Positions 34,269-43,430 of a stretch of 64,000 bases of DNA are shown here, piece by piece. The notes under the pieces were generated by a model, which did not search any database, was not told where the DNA came from, and was given only the letters and a program-made list of their open reading frames with translations. The stretch covers positions 124,001 to 188,000 of the forward strand of contig JACKEJ010000010.1 of NCBI GenBank assembly GCA_020633055.1, written 5' to 3'. The number at the start of each line of letters is the position of its first letter. Within the stretch, counting starts at the first letter, position 1. Made by a program: the position numbers and the translations under genes. Source of the stretch: Sandaracinaceae bacterium (GTDB taxonomy: Bacteria; Myxococcota_A; Polyangia; Polyangiales; Houyiibacteriaceae).

Positions 34269-37200
34269 ATGGACCGCGTGACCGTGAACGCCGAGGCCCT
34301 GCGAGACCTGCGTCGTTGGGACATGGCGACGGGCGTGCAGCGGGTGCAGTCGCTGTGCGCCGCGCTGCCGACATGCGGAGACCGGGACGCGCTGCGCGCC
34401 TCGGCGGCCGCCCTGCCCCGTCACGTAGAGGGCCTCCCGGCAGAGGTGAGCCTGGCGCTGGCCGAGCTCGCCCTCGAGCTGGCGCCGTACGAGCCCACCC
34501 TGCCGGATGACGTGAGCGCGCTCGCGCCGCACCTGCAGGTCGCGTGGCACCGGGCGGGGCTCGCGAGCGGCTCCACCGAGACCCTCGCTGAGATCGGCGA
34601 CGAGCAGCTGCGGCGGGCGGTGACAGGTTGGTCCTTGGATGCGTGGGTGGCGCCTACGCTCGTCCTGGAGCGCCTGCTGGGCGCACGCTGCGGGCAGCTA
34701 CGCGCGCTCGGGCTCGGCATGCTGCCCAGCGCGGTGCACAGCCTCGCGGCCACGCCTGTCCAAGCGCTGCGGTGGACGACGCGACTCGCCGCGGATCCGG
34801 AGCCGCACGTGCGGGAGGCGGCTGTCGCGCTGCTCGGCGCGAGCTGGGTCCATGGTGGGACGTTCCAGGACGCGCGCGAGCGGCGCCGCGCCATCACCAC
34901 CGCGCTCGCGGACACGGACGCCGGCGTTGCTCGGGCGGCATTGCGCGCGAGCACGACGATCGGCGCCTGCCGTGAGGCGACCGATGCGCTGCGAACGCTG
35001 CTCCAGGATCCCGGCCACGCGTTGAGAAGCGAAGCGCTCGAGGCCCTTGGTGAGATCGCGGAGGACTCGGATGTGGACCTCGCGCTCGCGCTCGGCGAGT
35101 CCGACCCGCTCCTGTTCGGCCCTGCGGTGCGCCACTTCTTGCTGGCCACGCACCGGCGCGGCGTGTTCGTGCGGGACTCCCATGTGGACGCGGTGCTGCG
35201 CTGCTTCGACGCCCACCACGCGTGGACGGCGGAGGAGCTGGTGCGCGTCACCTACATCGCGAGGGCGACGCTGGTGGAGCGCCTCTCGCAGCTCCCGGCG
35301 GACGACCCGCGCTGGCGCCGGCGCGCGGCGGTCCTCGGGAGCAGCGTGGGCACGGGCGCGCACCAGCTCCTCGAGCGCTTGCTGGGCGAGGTGAGGTCCC
35401 CCTCGAACGCGGTGGCGCTCATCCACGCCGCGTCGTGCAGCCCGGAGTACAGCGCAGAGCTCCCCCTGCTGCGCTTGCTCGATGAGCACCCCGAGCCCGT
35501 GCTACGCGTGCTGGAGCTGAAGGGCGGACCGGAGACCTACGAGCGCGTGCTGGGCCTCGCCCTGGACCCCGCTGCCCCGACCGCCACGCGGGTGCAGGCG
35601 ACACGGGTCGCGTGGGCCCTGTCCACCGACCGCGACCGCTTGCTGCGCGACATGACCACGGTGCTGGGGCCGCGCGCGGCGGGCTTGTTTCTCCCCGCGC
35701 GACGCGAGCCGCAAGACTCGAGGGTCGCGGTCGTACTCACCGAGGTGGATTGGGACCCGCCCACCGGTGACCCGGTGCTCGCCGTCGAGGTCTTCAACTT
35801 GCTGTGTGAGTGTGGCGAGTACCCGCACCTGCCGCGCGTCGTCGCGCTGTTCCGCCAACAGGTGGAGCGCTGCGTGCAGCTCGCGCTCGAAGGCGACTTC
35901 ACCGTGAAACGGCAGACGCTGCCCGAGCTCGAGCAGCAGCTGTATCGCTTTGGTCGACGCATGGTGGACGCTGGCCGGACGCTTCGGCGGTACCACGAAG
36001 ATGGGCCGGAGACCGGACGCGACCTGGTGCTGCGCGTGGCGCTCGACTGGCTGGACGAGGCCCCCGCGCCCGCCGTGTGCGTGGCCCTGCTCGAGATCAT
36101 CGCGCGCCACGAGCCCACGGGGATGACGCTGCGACGCATCGAGCCGCTGTGGCGGCACCGTTCGCGCGAGGTGCAGCGCGCGGCGATCGCGGCCATCCTG
36201 AGCGCGGGCGAGGGCGCGCGAGGACTCGAGCTGTCGCTGTGTCTGCTGAGCACCAACGCCGAGGCACGCATCGTGGTGCAGGCCCTACAGGCCATCGGGA
36301 CGTTGCGCGCCACGTGGGCCGAGCCCATGGCGCTCGCCGCGCTGGAGCGGCCCGAGATGATGGTGAAGAAAGAGGCGGCCCGCGCGCTGGCACAGGTCGG
36401 TGGCCCGCGGGCCGTGGCGCCGCTCTTGGCCTGGCTCGGGCGGCACGACAACCGCGCGTTTCGAGCCGACCTCTCCGCAGCGTTGGCACACGCGGCCGGC
36501 ACAGCGCACGCGGCCGTGCTGGTGGAGGCGCTGGCCTCGCCAGGCGAGGCCGACGACGGGGAACACGGCGCGGCCGAAGTGACAAGCGTGAGCGACCCAC
36601 GGCGCACCGCGCTCCTGCACGACGCGCTTTCGGGCGTGCTGCCCATGAGCGCCGCGCTGCGCCTGTCCCGGTCGACACGTCCGTGCGATCGAGCGCTCGT
36701 CGAGGCATGTCTGGCAGGCGAGGTGGCGCTGGCCGACGCGGACGCCACGTCGTTCGCGGCTGCGCTGCATCGCGCGCGGGGAGCACGTGAGCATCGGACC
36801 ACGGACCCAGCGCGCCGCCTGCGGGTGGAGGGCTTCTCGGCCGACGCGGCGCGGGAGCTGCTCGGGCGCTCGTCCGAGCAGCTGGTGGCGGCGCTTCCAG
36901 TGGTGCGCCACGGCTTGGCGGACTGGGTGACGTGGATGATGGCCGACCCTGGTGTGGTCAGCGCGCACCCACACGCGCTCGAGCTGGTGCTCGACGCCGC
37001 GCACGGACCACAGCACGAGCACTTCGGTGCGCTGATGGCCTTGGCCGAGGTGCGCGCAGAGCATGTTCCCCCGCGCGCGTTGGTCGCGTTCGTCGAGCGT
37101 TGCATCGTGCCCTCGGGGGACACCCTGCTGCGTGCCCGCGCGGTCATGCTCCTGCGCACCGCGCCCATGGGGGACGGCGTGAGCGGACGTCGCCGCTTTG

Positions 37201-38546
37201 GGCTCTTGGCCAAGCTGGGGGCGGTGCGGGACAACAGCGACGTCGTGCGCTGCCTCGACGCAGCGCGCTGCGGGCCCGACTACGCGGGCGAGTCTGCGGC
37301 GCTGCTCGCCGAGGCGCTCCAGCTGCCCGCGCGGACGGCCAGCGAGTCCGACGCGCTCCGGGCGCTGCGCGAGGAGGTCGAGGCGTTCTTCCGCTGGCCA
37401 CACGAAGAGCAGGCGCGATGGCTGGAAGCGGCGCTCGTGCGGCGCCCGCTGGACGTGTTCGTTGGACCCGAGCAAGCGCCACGCCGTGAGGCAGCGGAGC
37501 CCAAGGACGCCCGCGCGCTCGCCGCGCTGCTGCGCACCCTGGCCGAGGAGGACCCGCAGGCGCAGACCCTCGCGGCGAGCCGAATCCTCGCGTGGCCCGA
37601 CGCGACCGACGCTTGGCCCGCGGTGCTCTCGGCCTACCTGGCGGGACGCATCCGGGTGAGCCACGCGCAGCGTGCACCGCTCGCCACCGTGCTCATGGCG
37701 TGGCCAGAGGGCGCGACCGCTCGACGGGCCGCGGCGACGCTGTTCCCGCACTGTCCCCCGTGGCAGCAGCGCGCGTTCGTGTCGACGTGGGTGCGCCGCT
37801 GGTTGGATGGCGATCAAGGGCTCACGGAGCAGCTCGCATCGACCCCAGAGGACCTCTTGCTCCCGCACGCGCGCGACGCGGCCGAGCGCGGCGACTACCG
37901 ACTCGTGCGCTGCCTCGCGCCTAGCAGCTCGGTGGCGCTGCGCCATTTCCGGGAGTGGCTCGAGCCGCGGTCGTCCGACGACGCGGCGCGGCTCCATCCC
38001 CGCACCAGCATCTCGTCCCACATCGACGCTGGCACGGGGCGTGGCTCGGACGACCCGCTCTTGGGGTTGGACGCGACGGGCCTGGCCGCGCTCATCGGGC
38101 AGCGTGATGTGAAGAAGGGGCTCGCCGTGCGTGCCATCCACGCGCTTGCTGGACACGGCGACGCGGCCATCGGCCCTCTCTCTGCGCTGGCGCTGAACGA
38201 CCGAGCGCACGTCCGCAGCACCGCGTTGCGCGCCCTGAAGAAGGTGGCGCCACGCAGCGTGACCTTGCCCGTGACGCTGGACGCCCTCGCCGTGGAGACC
38301 CGACACGACGTCGTCGTGCAGCTGCTGAAGAGCCTCGGACACGCGCGCCACGAGCCGGCCCTGCCCGCCCTGCTGGAGCACTGCACGCATGCGGACGCAC
38401 GCATCGCACGGGGCGCGCACGAGGCCCTGCGCGGCTGGGGCCCCAGCGCCATCCCTGCCGTGCGAGCGGCCGCACGACGTGCGCGCCCAGACCGTCGCGG
38501 CACGTACGAGGCGCTGCTGCGCGCGCTGGAGACGGATGCTGGATAG
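34269..38546 (+). CDS. Giant HEAT-repeat protein
   Basis: A 1,425-codon frame (1,425 aa listed from ATG 34269), no signal or membrane segment. It is helical nearly throughout with irregular HEAT/ARM units; the clearest are LVALRAST-type repeats in the first third, REVQRAAIAAILSAGEGARGLELSL near 640, VKKEAARALAQVGGPRAVAPLLAWL near 700, and VRSTALRALKKVAPRSVTLPVTLDAL and ARIARGAHEALRGWGP near the end. Such solenoids act as scaffolds or sensors. Its place after the SIR2-like gene suggests a partner of that protein. It converges on ptuB with 38 bases between. No enzymatic domain was found. Confidence 0.85.
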   Translation: MDRVTVNAEALRDLRRWDMATGVQRVQSLCAALPTCGDRDALRASAAALPRHVEGLPAEVSLALAELALELAPYEPTLPDDVSALAPHLQVAWHRAGLASGSTETLAEIGDEQLRRAVTGWSLDAWVAPTLVLERLLGARCGQLRALGLGMLPSAVHSLAATPVQALRWTTRLAADPEPHVREAAVALLGASWVHGGTFQDARERRRAITTALADTDAGVARAALRASTTIGACREATDALRTLLQDPGHALRSEALEALGEIAEDSDVDLALALGESDPLLFGPAVRHFLLATHRRGVFVRDSHVDAVLRCFDAHHAWTAEELVRVTYIARATLVERLSQLPADDPRWRRRAAVLGSSVGTGAHQLLERLLGEVRSPSNAVALIHAASCSPEYSAELPLLRLLDEHPEPVLRVLELKGGPETYERVLGLALDPAAPTATRVQATRVAWALSTDRDRLLRDMTTVLGPRAAGLFLPARREPQDSRVAVVLTEVDWDPPTGDPVLAVEVFNLLCECGEYPHLPRVVALFRQQVERCVQLALEGDFTVKRQTLPELEQQLYRFGRRMVDAGRTLRRYHEDGPETGRDLVLRVALDWLDEAPAPAVCVALLEIIARHEPTGMTLRRIEPLWRHRSREVQRAAIAAILSAGEGARGLELSLCLLSTNAEARIVVQALQAIGTLRATWAEPMALAALERPEMMVKKEAARALAQVGGPRAVAPLLAWLGRHDNRAFRADLSAALAHAAGTAHAAVLVEALASPGEADDGEHGAAEVTSVSDPRRTALLHDALSGVLPMSAALRLSRSTRPCDRALVEACLAGEVALADADATSFAAALHRARGAREHRTTDPARRLRVEGFSADAARELLGRSSEQLVAALPVVRHGLADWVTWMMADPGVVSAHPHALELVLDAAHGPQHEHFGALMALAEVRAEHVPPRALVAFVERCIVPSGDTLLRARAVMLLRTAPMGDGVSGRRRFGLLAKLGAVRDNSDVVRCLDAARCGPDYAGESAALLAEALQLPARTASESDALRALREEVEAFFRWPHEEQARWLEAALVRRPLDVFVGPEQAPRREAAEPKDARALAALLRTLAEEDPQAQTLAASRILAWPDATDAWPAVLSAYLAGRIRVSHAQRAPLATVLMAWPEGATARRAAATLFPHCPPWQQRAFVSTWVRRWLDGDQGLTEQLASTPEDLLLPHARDAAERGDYRLVRCLAPSSSVALRHFREWLEPRSSDDAARLHPRTSISSHIDAGTGRGSDDPLLGLDATGLAALIGQRDVKKGLAVRAIHALAGHGDAAIGPLSALALNDRAHVRSTALRALKKVAPRSVTLPVTLDALAVETRHDVVVQLLKSLGHARHEPALPALLEHCTHADARIARGAHEALRGWGPSAIPAVRAAARRARPDRRGTYEALLRALETDAG

Positions 38547-38584
38547 GATGCAGTCGGCCACAGCCGGTGACTGGCCGACTTGCG

Positions 38585-39442
38585 TCACACCGCTGGCGCG
38601 GACGGGGGCACGGGCGACGCGAACTGCGCCACGAACGCAGCGACCGCCGGCATGGCGCGCAGCTCGTTGAGCATCCACCACCGAGCGAAGGGGAATGCCA
38701 CACCCCGGCGGAGCACGTGCGCGCAGAGGTCGTCCCACTCGGTGGTCGTTGCGGGACCGGCCCCCTGAGCCACCGCCAAGAATGGTTGTGCGTCGCGCCA
38801 GACCCCGACCCACTCGTTGGTCACCTCGTCCACCGTGCCGCCCACATCGACGATGCGCGCCGTATACGCCCCCCGGGGCGTCAAGGGGACCAGCGTCCAG
38901 GACCACAACGCCGGCGCGATGCTGCGGTCCACGGGCGCCCAGCGTAGGTGCCGGTGGGGATCGTCTCGCCGCGGGTCGAGGAGCTTCGCGGTCTCGTCAC
39001 CCAGGCGGCCGACGGACGCCTCATAGTCCAGCATCGAGCCCGGCGGGGTCAGCGCGCAGGACTCGTCTTCGAGCGCAAAGTGGTTGCCCTTGAAGGACGA
39101 ACCGTTGCACGTGCCGCACGCGAACACGAGGTTCTCCCAGGTCCATGTCAGCCACCAGTAGCGCTCATCGTCCACGCTGCGGTCCTCGCGCAGCCGGAGC
39201 TTTTTCGGCCGGAAGTGCTCGATGGGCAGCGACGCGAAGCCACATGGGCGCTCGCAGTAGGCGCAGCGCTTGTTCTGGTCCACGAAGAGCTGCGCCTTGA
39301 CGCCAGACGCATCGTAGCCGTCGAGGAGCGCGCGGACAGCGACCGTATCGCCGCGCGCGTGCGCGTCAATTGCCTTCTGGAGCTTCCTCGTGCGTACCGT
39401 GGCGAGCGCGGCTGGCTCGCTCGAGAAGCGGACGGGGATCAT
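38585..39442 (-). CDS. ptuB: Septu PtuB-like HNH nuclease
   Basis: A 285-aa protein whose ATG overlaps the ptuA stop as ATGA. It has the PtuB/TIGR02646-type HNH site: C60-x2-C63 (CAYCERP), IEHFRPK with H76, WENLVFAC (N104, C109) and CNGSSFKGNHF (C112, N113, K118), which is the zinc-coordinated His-Me finger of retron/Septu nucleases. In Septu, the ATPase PtuA assembles and PtuB is the effector that cuts nucleic acid after phage infection. All expected ligands are present. It ends 38 bases from the converging HEAT gene. Confidence 0.92.
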   Translation of the reverse strand: MIPVRFSSEPAALATVRTRKLQKAIDAHARGDTVAVRALLDGYDASGVKAQLFVDQNKRCAYCERPCGFASLPIEHFRPKKLRLREDRSVDDERYWWLTWTWENLVFACGTCNGSSFKGNHFALEDESCALTPPGSMLDYEASVGRLGDETAKLLDPRRDDPHRHLRWAPVDRSIAPALWSWTLVPLTPRGAYTARIVDVGGTVDEVTNEWVGVWRDAQPFLAVAQGAGPATTTEWDDLCAHVLRRGVAFPFARWWMLNELRAMPAVAAFVAQFASPVPPSAPAV

Positions 39443-40812
39443 TCGCCAGCAGCATCCGCTGCGCCGGGTAGCGCAAGCCGCTCGGAGGGCTCGGTCTCGA
39501 CCTGGATGCCGCCCTGGGCGAGCACTGCCTTCAAACGCCCGAGCTGCGTCTCCTCCGCATCTGTCCGGAAAGGGTCTGTCGCGATGCGTGAGTATTCTTG
39601 AAGCGTCTCGCCTTGCGGGTGCAGGGTCAGGCGGTCCACGCCGAACCAGTCGCGGTAGATGGCGGTGCCCGTGAGCGTCCGCGGGTCGGGCTCACCGCTC
39701 AGGTCCACCGGTTCATCCGGACCGAGAGGCTGTAGCAAGCCGCTCTCCCGCTCGTGGACCATGCGGACTACGTCCCCGGAGATCCGGTCGTGGCCAAGAC
39801 GGACAATCTCCTCGCGGCGCACACCTGCCAGGATGACGGGCGAGTGAGTGCTCACGACGAACTGGACGTTGGGGAACACGGCGCGCAGAGCGTCGACCAA
39901 GCCCGCCTGCCACACAGGGTGGAGGAAGGCGTCAATCTCGTCGATGAGGGCCACTCCATGGATGTCCCGTGTGCTGCGCAGCTCGGGGTTCACCAGCATG
40001 GCGTGCCCAATGAAGTCGGAGATCCAGGCCAGGATGGACTGATAGCCATGGGAGAGTGCCGTCGCCGGTAGCTTGTACGCGTTGGCTCCCAGCCGACACT
40101 CGAAGCGGTCGCGCTCCAACAGGTCATGCCCGCTCTTGACGCCGCCTGACCCGCGGAGCTCGATTCCAGAGATCATCGGCGCCAGCGCCTCGTGCGCTTG
40201 GAGGGCATCGCGGAGAACCTTGGCGAACGAGGCATCCGGGCCAGCCGGGAACAGCTCCGCGAACGCCAGCGAGTGAAGCGCCGCGCGAGGCTGGAAGAGA
40301 GACTCCATGCGCTCGATGGCAGGCTGCTGAAGGGATGACGAGTACGTGGGGGCCGGCAGGAAGCGGGACACACCGTAGGCGGCAACGAAGAGGTCTCCCG
40401 TGTTCGAAGCCCGGTGCTCGTCGAGATCGTCGACCGTGACGTTGCCCGCAGGATGATCGACCCTCAACGTCGCCTGGTTCCGCTGCAGCGTGACCTGAGC
40501 CTCGAGCGACCGAGCGGCCAGGTCAGAGGATGGTTGAGCCGCGAAGCGCGCGGTGATCCTCATCGGCTCGTCCGAGTCGTCCTCGAGTCGGCGCCGGTCG
40601 TAGAGCTGTCCAATGACCGGCTTGGCGAGCGAGTTGACCAACAGCCGCCCGGCCGAGGCCATCGCGATGGCTTGCAGGATGGAGCTCTTGGCCGTGCCGT
40701 TCTCGCCAATGAGCACGGTCCACATGCGCGGCTCACCCGCGACGTCCTCGAACGAAAGCCGAAAGTCGCGGAGCAGCTTGAGATTCTGGATGTGGAGGTC
40801 GCGGAGGAACAT
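39439..40812 (-). CDS. ptuA: Septu PtuA-like ATPase
   Basis: A 457-aa ABC/SMC-type ATPase from ATG 40812. N terminus FLRDLHIQNLKLLRDF and Walker A GENGTAKSS (36-44), with Ala41 in place of the usual Gly before the Lys. Signature-like ALSHGYQSILAWI near 260, Walker B VALIDEIDAFLHP near 287, and the H-loop VVSTHSPVIL. Helical insert in the middle and a C-terminal extension that contacts the nuclease in known Septu. It is followed directly by ptuB. A 63-bp gap separates it from a HEAT gene on the same strand upstream, so a three-gene unit is possible. Confidence 0.9.
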   Translation of the reverse strand: MFLRDLHIQNLKLLRDFRLSFEDVAGEPRMWTVLIGENGTAKSSILQAIAMASAGRLLVNSLAKPVIGQLYDRRRLEDDSDEPMRITARFAAQPSSDLAARSLEAQVTLQRNQATLRVDHPAGNVTVDDLDEHRASNTGDLFVAAYGVSRFLPAPTYSSSLQQPAIERMESLFQPRAALHSLAFAELFPAGPDASFAKVLRDALQAHEALAPMISGIELRGSGGVKSGHDLLERDRFECRLGANAYKLPATALSHGYQSILAWISDFIGHAMLVNPELRSTRDIHGVALIDEIDAFLHPVWQAGLVDALRAVFPNVQFVVSTHSPVILAGVRREEIVRLGHDRISGDVVRMVHERESGLLQPLGPDEPVDLSGEPDPRTLTGTAIYRDWFGVDRLTLHPQGETLQEYSRIATDPFRTDAEETQLGRLKAVLAQGGIQVETEPSERLALPGAADAAGE

Positions 40813-40875
40813 GCCGTTGGCTCGACCCAGGCTACCGCATCCCGTGTCGCGGCACCAAGCCGAAGCCCCGGCGAC

Positions 40876-42279
40876 TCAGGGCCACGGCGCGAACGACGGC
40901 TGATGCGACGGCACCACCTTCGTGGCGTACTCGCGCAGCTTCGCGAGCCTCTCGTCCAGGAGCGTGCTGGTGACGCCGAGCGCGGACGCCATCCCGCCGA
41001 GCAGGTCCGCGAACGCGTCGAACTGGAACACCCCCGGGCGCGCGGGGTCCTCGTAGAGCTTGTAGGGCGACGTCGCCGCGTCTTCGAGCACGGCCAGTGC
41101 GTCGCGCCCAGCGAGCAGCGCCTCAAAACGGCTGGGCGCCTCGCGACCCGCGCGCACCTCGTACAGCCACCACCACAGGGGCCGCCCTTCGACGCGCTCG
41201 TCGAGGGACCCCTGGGGGTCGAGGCCCAGCGCGCGCTCGTTGCCGTCGATGCCGCTGAACAGCCCGGCGCGCCCGAACGCTTGATACAAGCCCGGCGCGG
41301 GCCCACCGCGCAGCAGCCCCGCGCGCTCGCGCAGCACGGCGCGTGCCTCGTCCGAGAGGTCGGCCGGGTCCAGCAGGTGCGGGGGTGTGGCCGCCCCAGC
41401 CGCAGCGATGGCCACCGTCCAGCTCTCGGCTTCGGGGCGCACCTCGGGCGGCAGACGCTCGACGAGGGCGAGGTGCGCGGCGAGGTCCCCGCGCCGCGTA
41501 GTCGCGCCACCCAGGATCTGCGTGCGCACGCGCGCCAGCGCGCCATCGAGGAACGGCAGCCCCGCCACCACGGGCTTGGGCAGCGGCGCGAGGGCCGCGT
41601 CCAGCACGTCGTCCATGCGCTGAGGGCTCGCGAGCATCACGCCCAGCGCGGCGCAGATTCCCACTGGGGCCTTGTCGCCCACCGCGTCGAGCAGCGGGTC
41701 CACAGGGGCGCCCAGGTATCCCAGCGCCAGCAGCAGCGACGCGCGCGTGGCCGCGTGACGCTCCACCGCGAGGCGAGCGACGAGAGCCGGGACCGACGTA
41801 GCCGCCTCACCAGGGACCCACGCGAGCGCGAACGCGGCGCCCGCGCGCACACCTGCGTCGGTGTCGCCCAGGCGTTCGCAGATGGGCGCCGCGAGGGCCG
41901 CCACCGCAGCCTGCGTCGCGCGCATGGGGCCGATGTCCGTGCGCGTGAGACCCGCCAGCGGCAGCCCCCGGGCCACGTGCAGGCGGTGGTTGCCCGCCGC
42001 CATGTCGCCGAGCACACCCAGCACCTGCCCCAGCTGCGGCGCGAGCTCGCCCGGAGCGTCGAGGCGCGCCGCGAGGACGGGCACGAGCGTAAGCGCAACG
42101 TCCAAGAAAGGCATCCCGTAGCCGCCGTTCACCGCCACGGCGCGGAAGTGGATGTCCTTGAGCGCACGGGCTCGGACGCGCGCATCGGGGGAATCCAGCT
42201 TCTCGAGCAACCCCGGGATCACCCCACCCGTGCGCGGTCCGAAGGGCGTGTCGAACGAGTCCCAGTCGATGTCGCTCAT
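40876..42279 (-). CDS. HEAT-repeat protein upstream of Septu genes
   Basis: A 467-aa protein from ATG 42279. It has no signal. The first ~300 residues are HEAT-type helix pairs (PDARVRARALKDIHFRAVAV, DTDAGVRAGAAFALAWVPGEAATSVPALVARL, ATRASLLLALGYLGAPVDPLLDAV). The C-terminal third is not repeat-like and is probably a separate domain of unknown type (DERVEGRPLWWWLYEVRAGREAP). Same strand as ptuA, 63 bases before it. Divergent from the ATPase-nuclease operon with a 140-bp shared promoter region. Membership in the Septu operon is inferred from position. Confidence 0.8.
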   Translation of the reverse strand: MSDIDWDSFDTPFGPRTGGVIPGLLEKLDSPDARVRARALKDIHFRAVAVNGGYGMPFLDVALTLVPVLAARLDAPGELAPQLGQVLGVLGDMAAGNHRLHVARGLPLAGLTRTDIGPMRATQAAVAALAAPICERLGDTDAGVRAGAAFALAWVPGEAATSVPALVARLAVERHAATRASLLLALGYLGAPVDPLLDAVGDKAPVGICAALGVMLASPQRMDDVLDAALAPLPKPVVAGLPFLDGALARVRTQILGGATTRRGDLAAHLALVERLPPEVRPEAESWTVAIAAAGAATPPHLLDPADLSDEARAVLRERAGLLRGGPAPGLYQAFGRAGLFSGIDGNERALGLDPQGSLDERVEGRPLWWWLYEVRAGREAPSRFEALLAGRDALAVLEDAATSPYKLYEDPARPGVFQFDAFADLLGGMASALGVTSTLLDERLAKLREYATKVVPSHQPSFAPWP

Positions 42280-42419
42280 GGTGCGGGCGATGCTACGGAG
42301 CGGCTGGTGCCTTGCCAAGACGGGACTCGGCCAGCGTTCGCGTGGGACGGCGGGTGGTCCCAAGGCGGCGTGGACGACGAAGTGGGTCAGCCTCCGGCTT
42401 CCGTGATAGCGTCCGCGCC

Positions 42420-43430
42420 GTGTCGATCAAGCGGCTGCATCTGAAGGACTTCACGGCGTTTCGGAGTGCGGAGTTCGAGTTCGCCGCCGGGGTGAACGTC
42501 TTCATTGGCGCCAACGCGACGGGCAAGACCCACGTGATGAAGGCCCTCTACGCGACGCTCAAGGCGACGGAGGACAAGCTCTCCGCCTCGGGACTCGACG
42601 TGCGCCTCAAGGAGAAGCTCGCGCGCGTGTTCCGACCCGACGACATGAACATCGGCCGCCTCGGTCACCGCGTGGGAGCCGGGCACCGGAGCGCGACCGT
42701 ACGGGTGGTCGACGACGACAAGCGAGAAGTGGCGTTCACGGTCTACACGAGGAACGCGCAGCTGAAAGTCACCAAGAGCAGCATGCGGGAGCCCCCCGCG
42801 CCCATCTTTCTCCCGTCACGTGAAGCGCTCGCGATGTACGAAGGTTTCATCGCCGCCTACCAGGCTCGGGAGCTGTCGTTCGACGAGACGTACTTCGACC
42901 TGGCGGTGGCGCTGTCGGCTGCGGCGGTCCGAGGCGCCAAGCCGCCAGTGATCACGGAGGTGCTCAAGGAGCTCGAAAGTGCGCTGGGCGGGAAGGTGTC
43001 GCTGACCGGCGACCGCTTCTACGTGGGTACCCTCGAGGCCCACCTGGTGTCTGAGGGGATGCGAAAGCTCGCGAGCGTCGTCCGCTTGCTCACGAACAAC
43101 GAGCTGCGCCAGCGCGGTGTGCTCTTCTGGGATGAACCCGAGGCCAACCTCAACCCGCAGCTGTCCGTCATCGTGGCGCGCGTGCTGCAGCGGCTCGCTT
43201 CCGAGGGCATTCAAGTCTTCGTGGCCACGCACGACTACTTGGTCGCCGAGAGCCTCGGCCTGCTCGCCGCGGAGGCCGACGCGCCTCCCATGCGCTTCTT
43301 CTCGTTCACGCGCGCGCCGGGTCATGAAGCCGTCGAAGTCGAGGGCGCAAGCGACCTCGACGACCTCGAGCGGAACCTCATCCGAGAAGAGTTCCTCAGG
43401 CACTACGACCGGGTGCGGGGCGCTGGATGA
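42420..43430 (+). CDS. AAA (ABC/OLD-type) ATPase of a two-gene operon
   Basis: A 336-aa protein; GTG 42420 gives the canonical SIKRLHLKDFTAFRSAEFEF start, and upstream sequence is Arg-rich noise. Walker A GANATGKT at 30-37, Walker B VLFWDEPEANLNP, and a His-switch FVATHDYLV. A helical insert (KATEDKLSASGLDVRLKEKLARVFRPDD) lies between. It lacks the TOPRIM nuclease of OLD proteins. Its stop overlaps the ATG of the next gene as ATGA. The pair is divergent from the Septu-HEAT unit. ATPases of this class pair with effectors in many defence systems. Confidence 0.87.
   Translation: MSIKRLHLKDFTAFRSAEFEFAAGVNVFIGANATGKTHVMKALYATLKATEDKLSASGLDVRLKEKLARVFRPDDMNIGRLGHRVGAGHRSATVRVVDDDKREVAFTVYTRNAQLKVTKSSMREPPAPIFLPSREALAMYEGFIAAYQARELSFDETYFDLAVALSAAAVRGAKPPVITEVLKELESALGGKVSLTGDRFYVGTLEAHLVSEGMRKLASVVRLLTNNELRQRGVLFWDEPEANLNPQLSVIVARVLQRLASEGIQVFVATHDYLVAESLGLLAAEADAPPMRFFSFTRAPGHEAVEVEGASDLDDLERNLIREEFLRHYDRVRGAG

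Noticed and set aside
36285..38906. An 873-codon minus-strand frame
   Set aside because: Antisense to the HEAT protein; no motif.
40414..42444. A 676-codon plus-strand frame
   Set aside because: Antisense to the ptuA and HEAT genes with conserved motifs.
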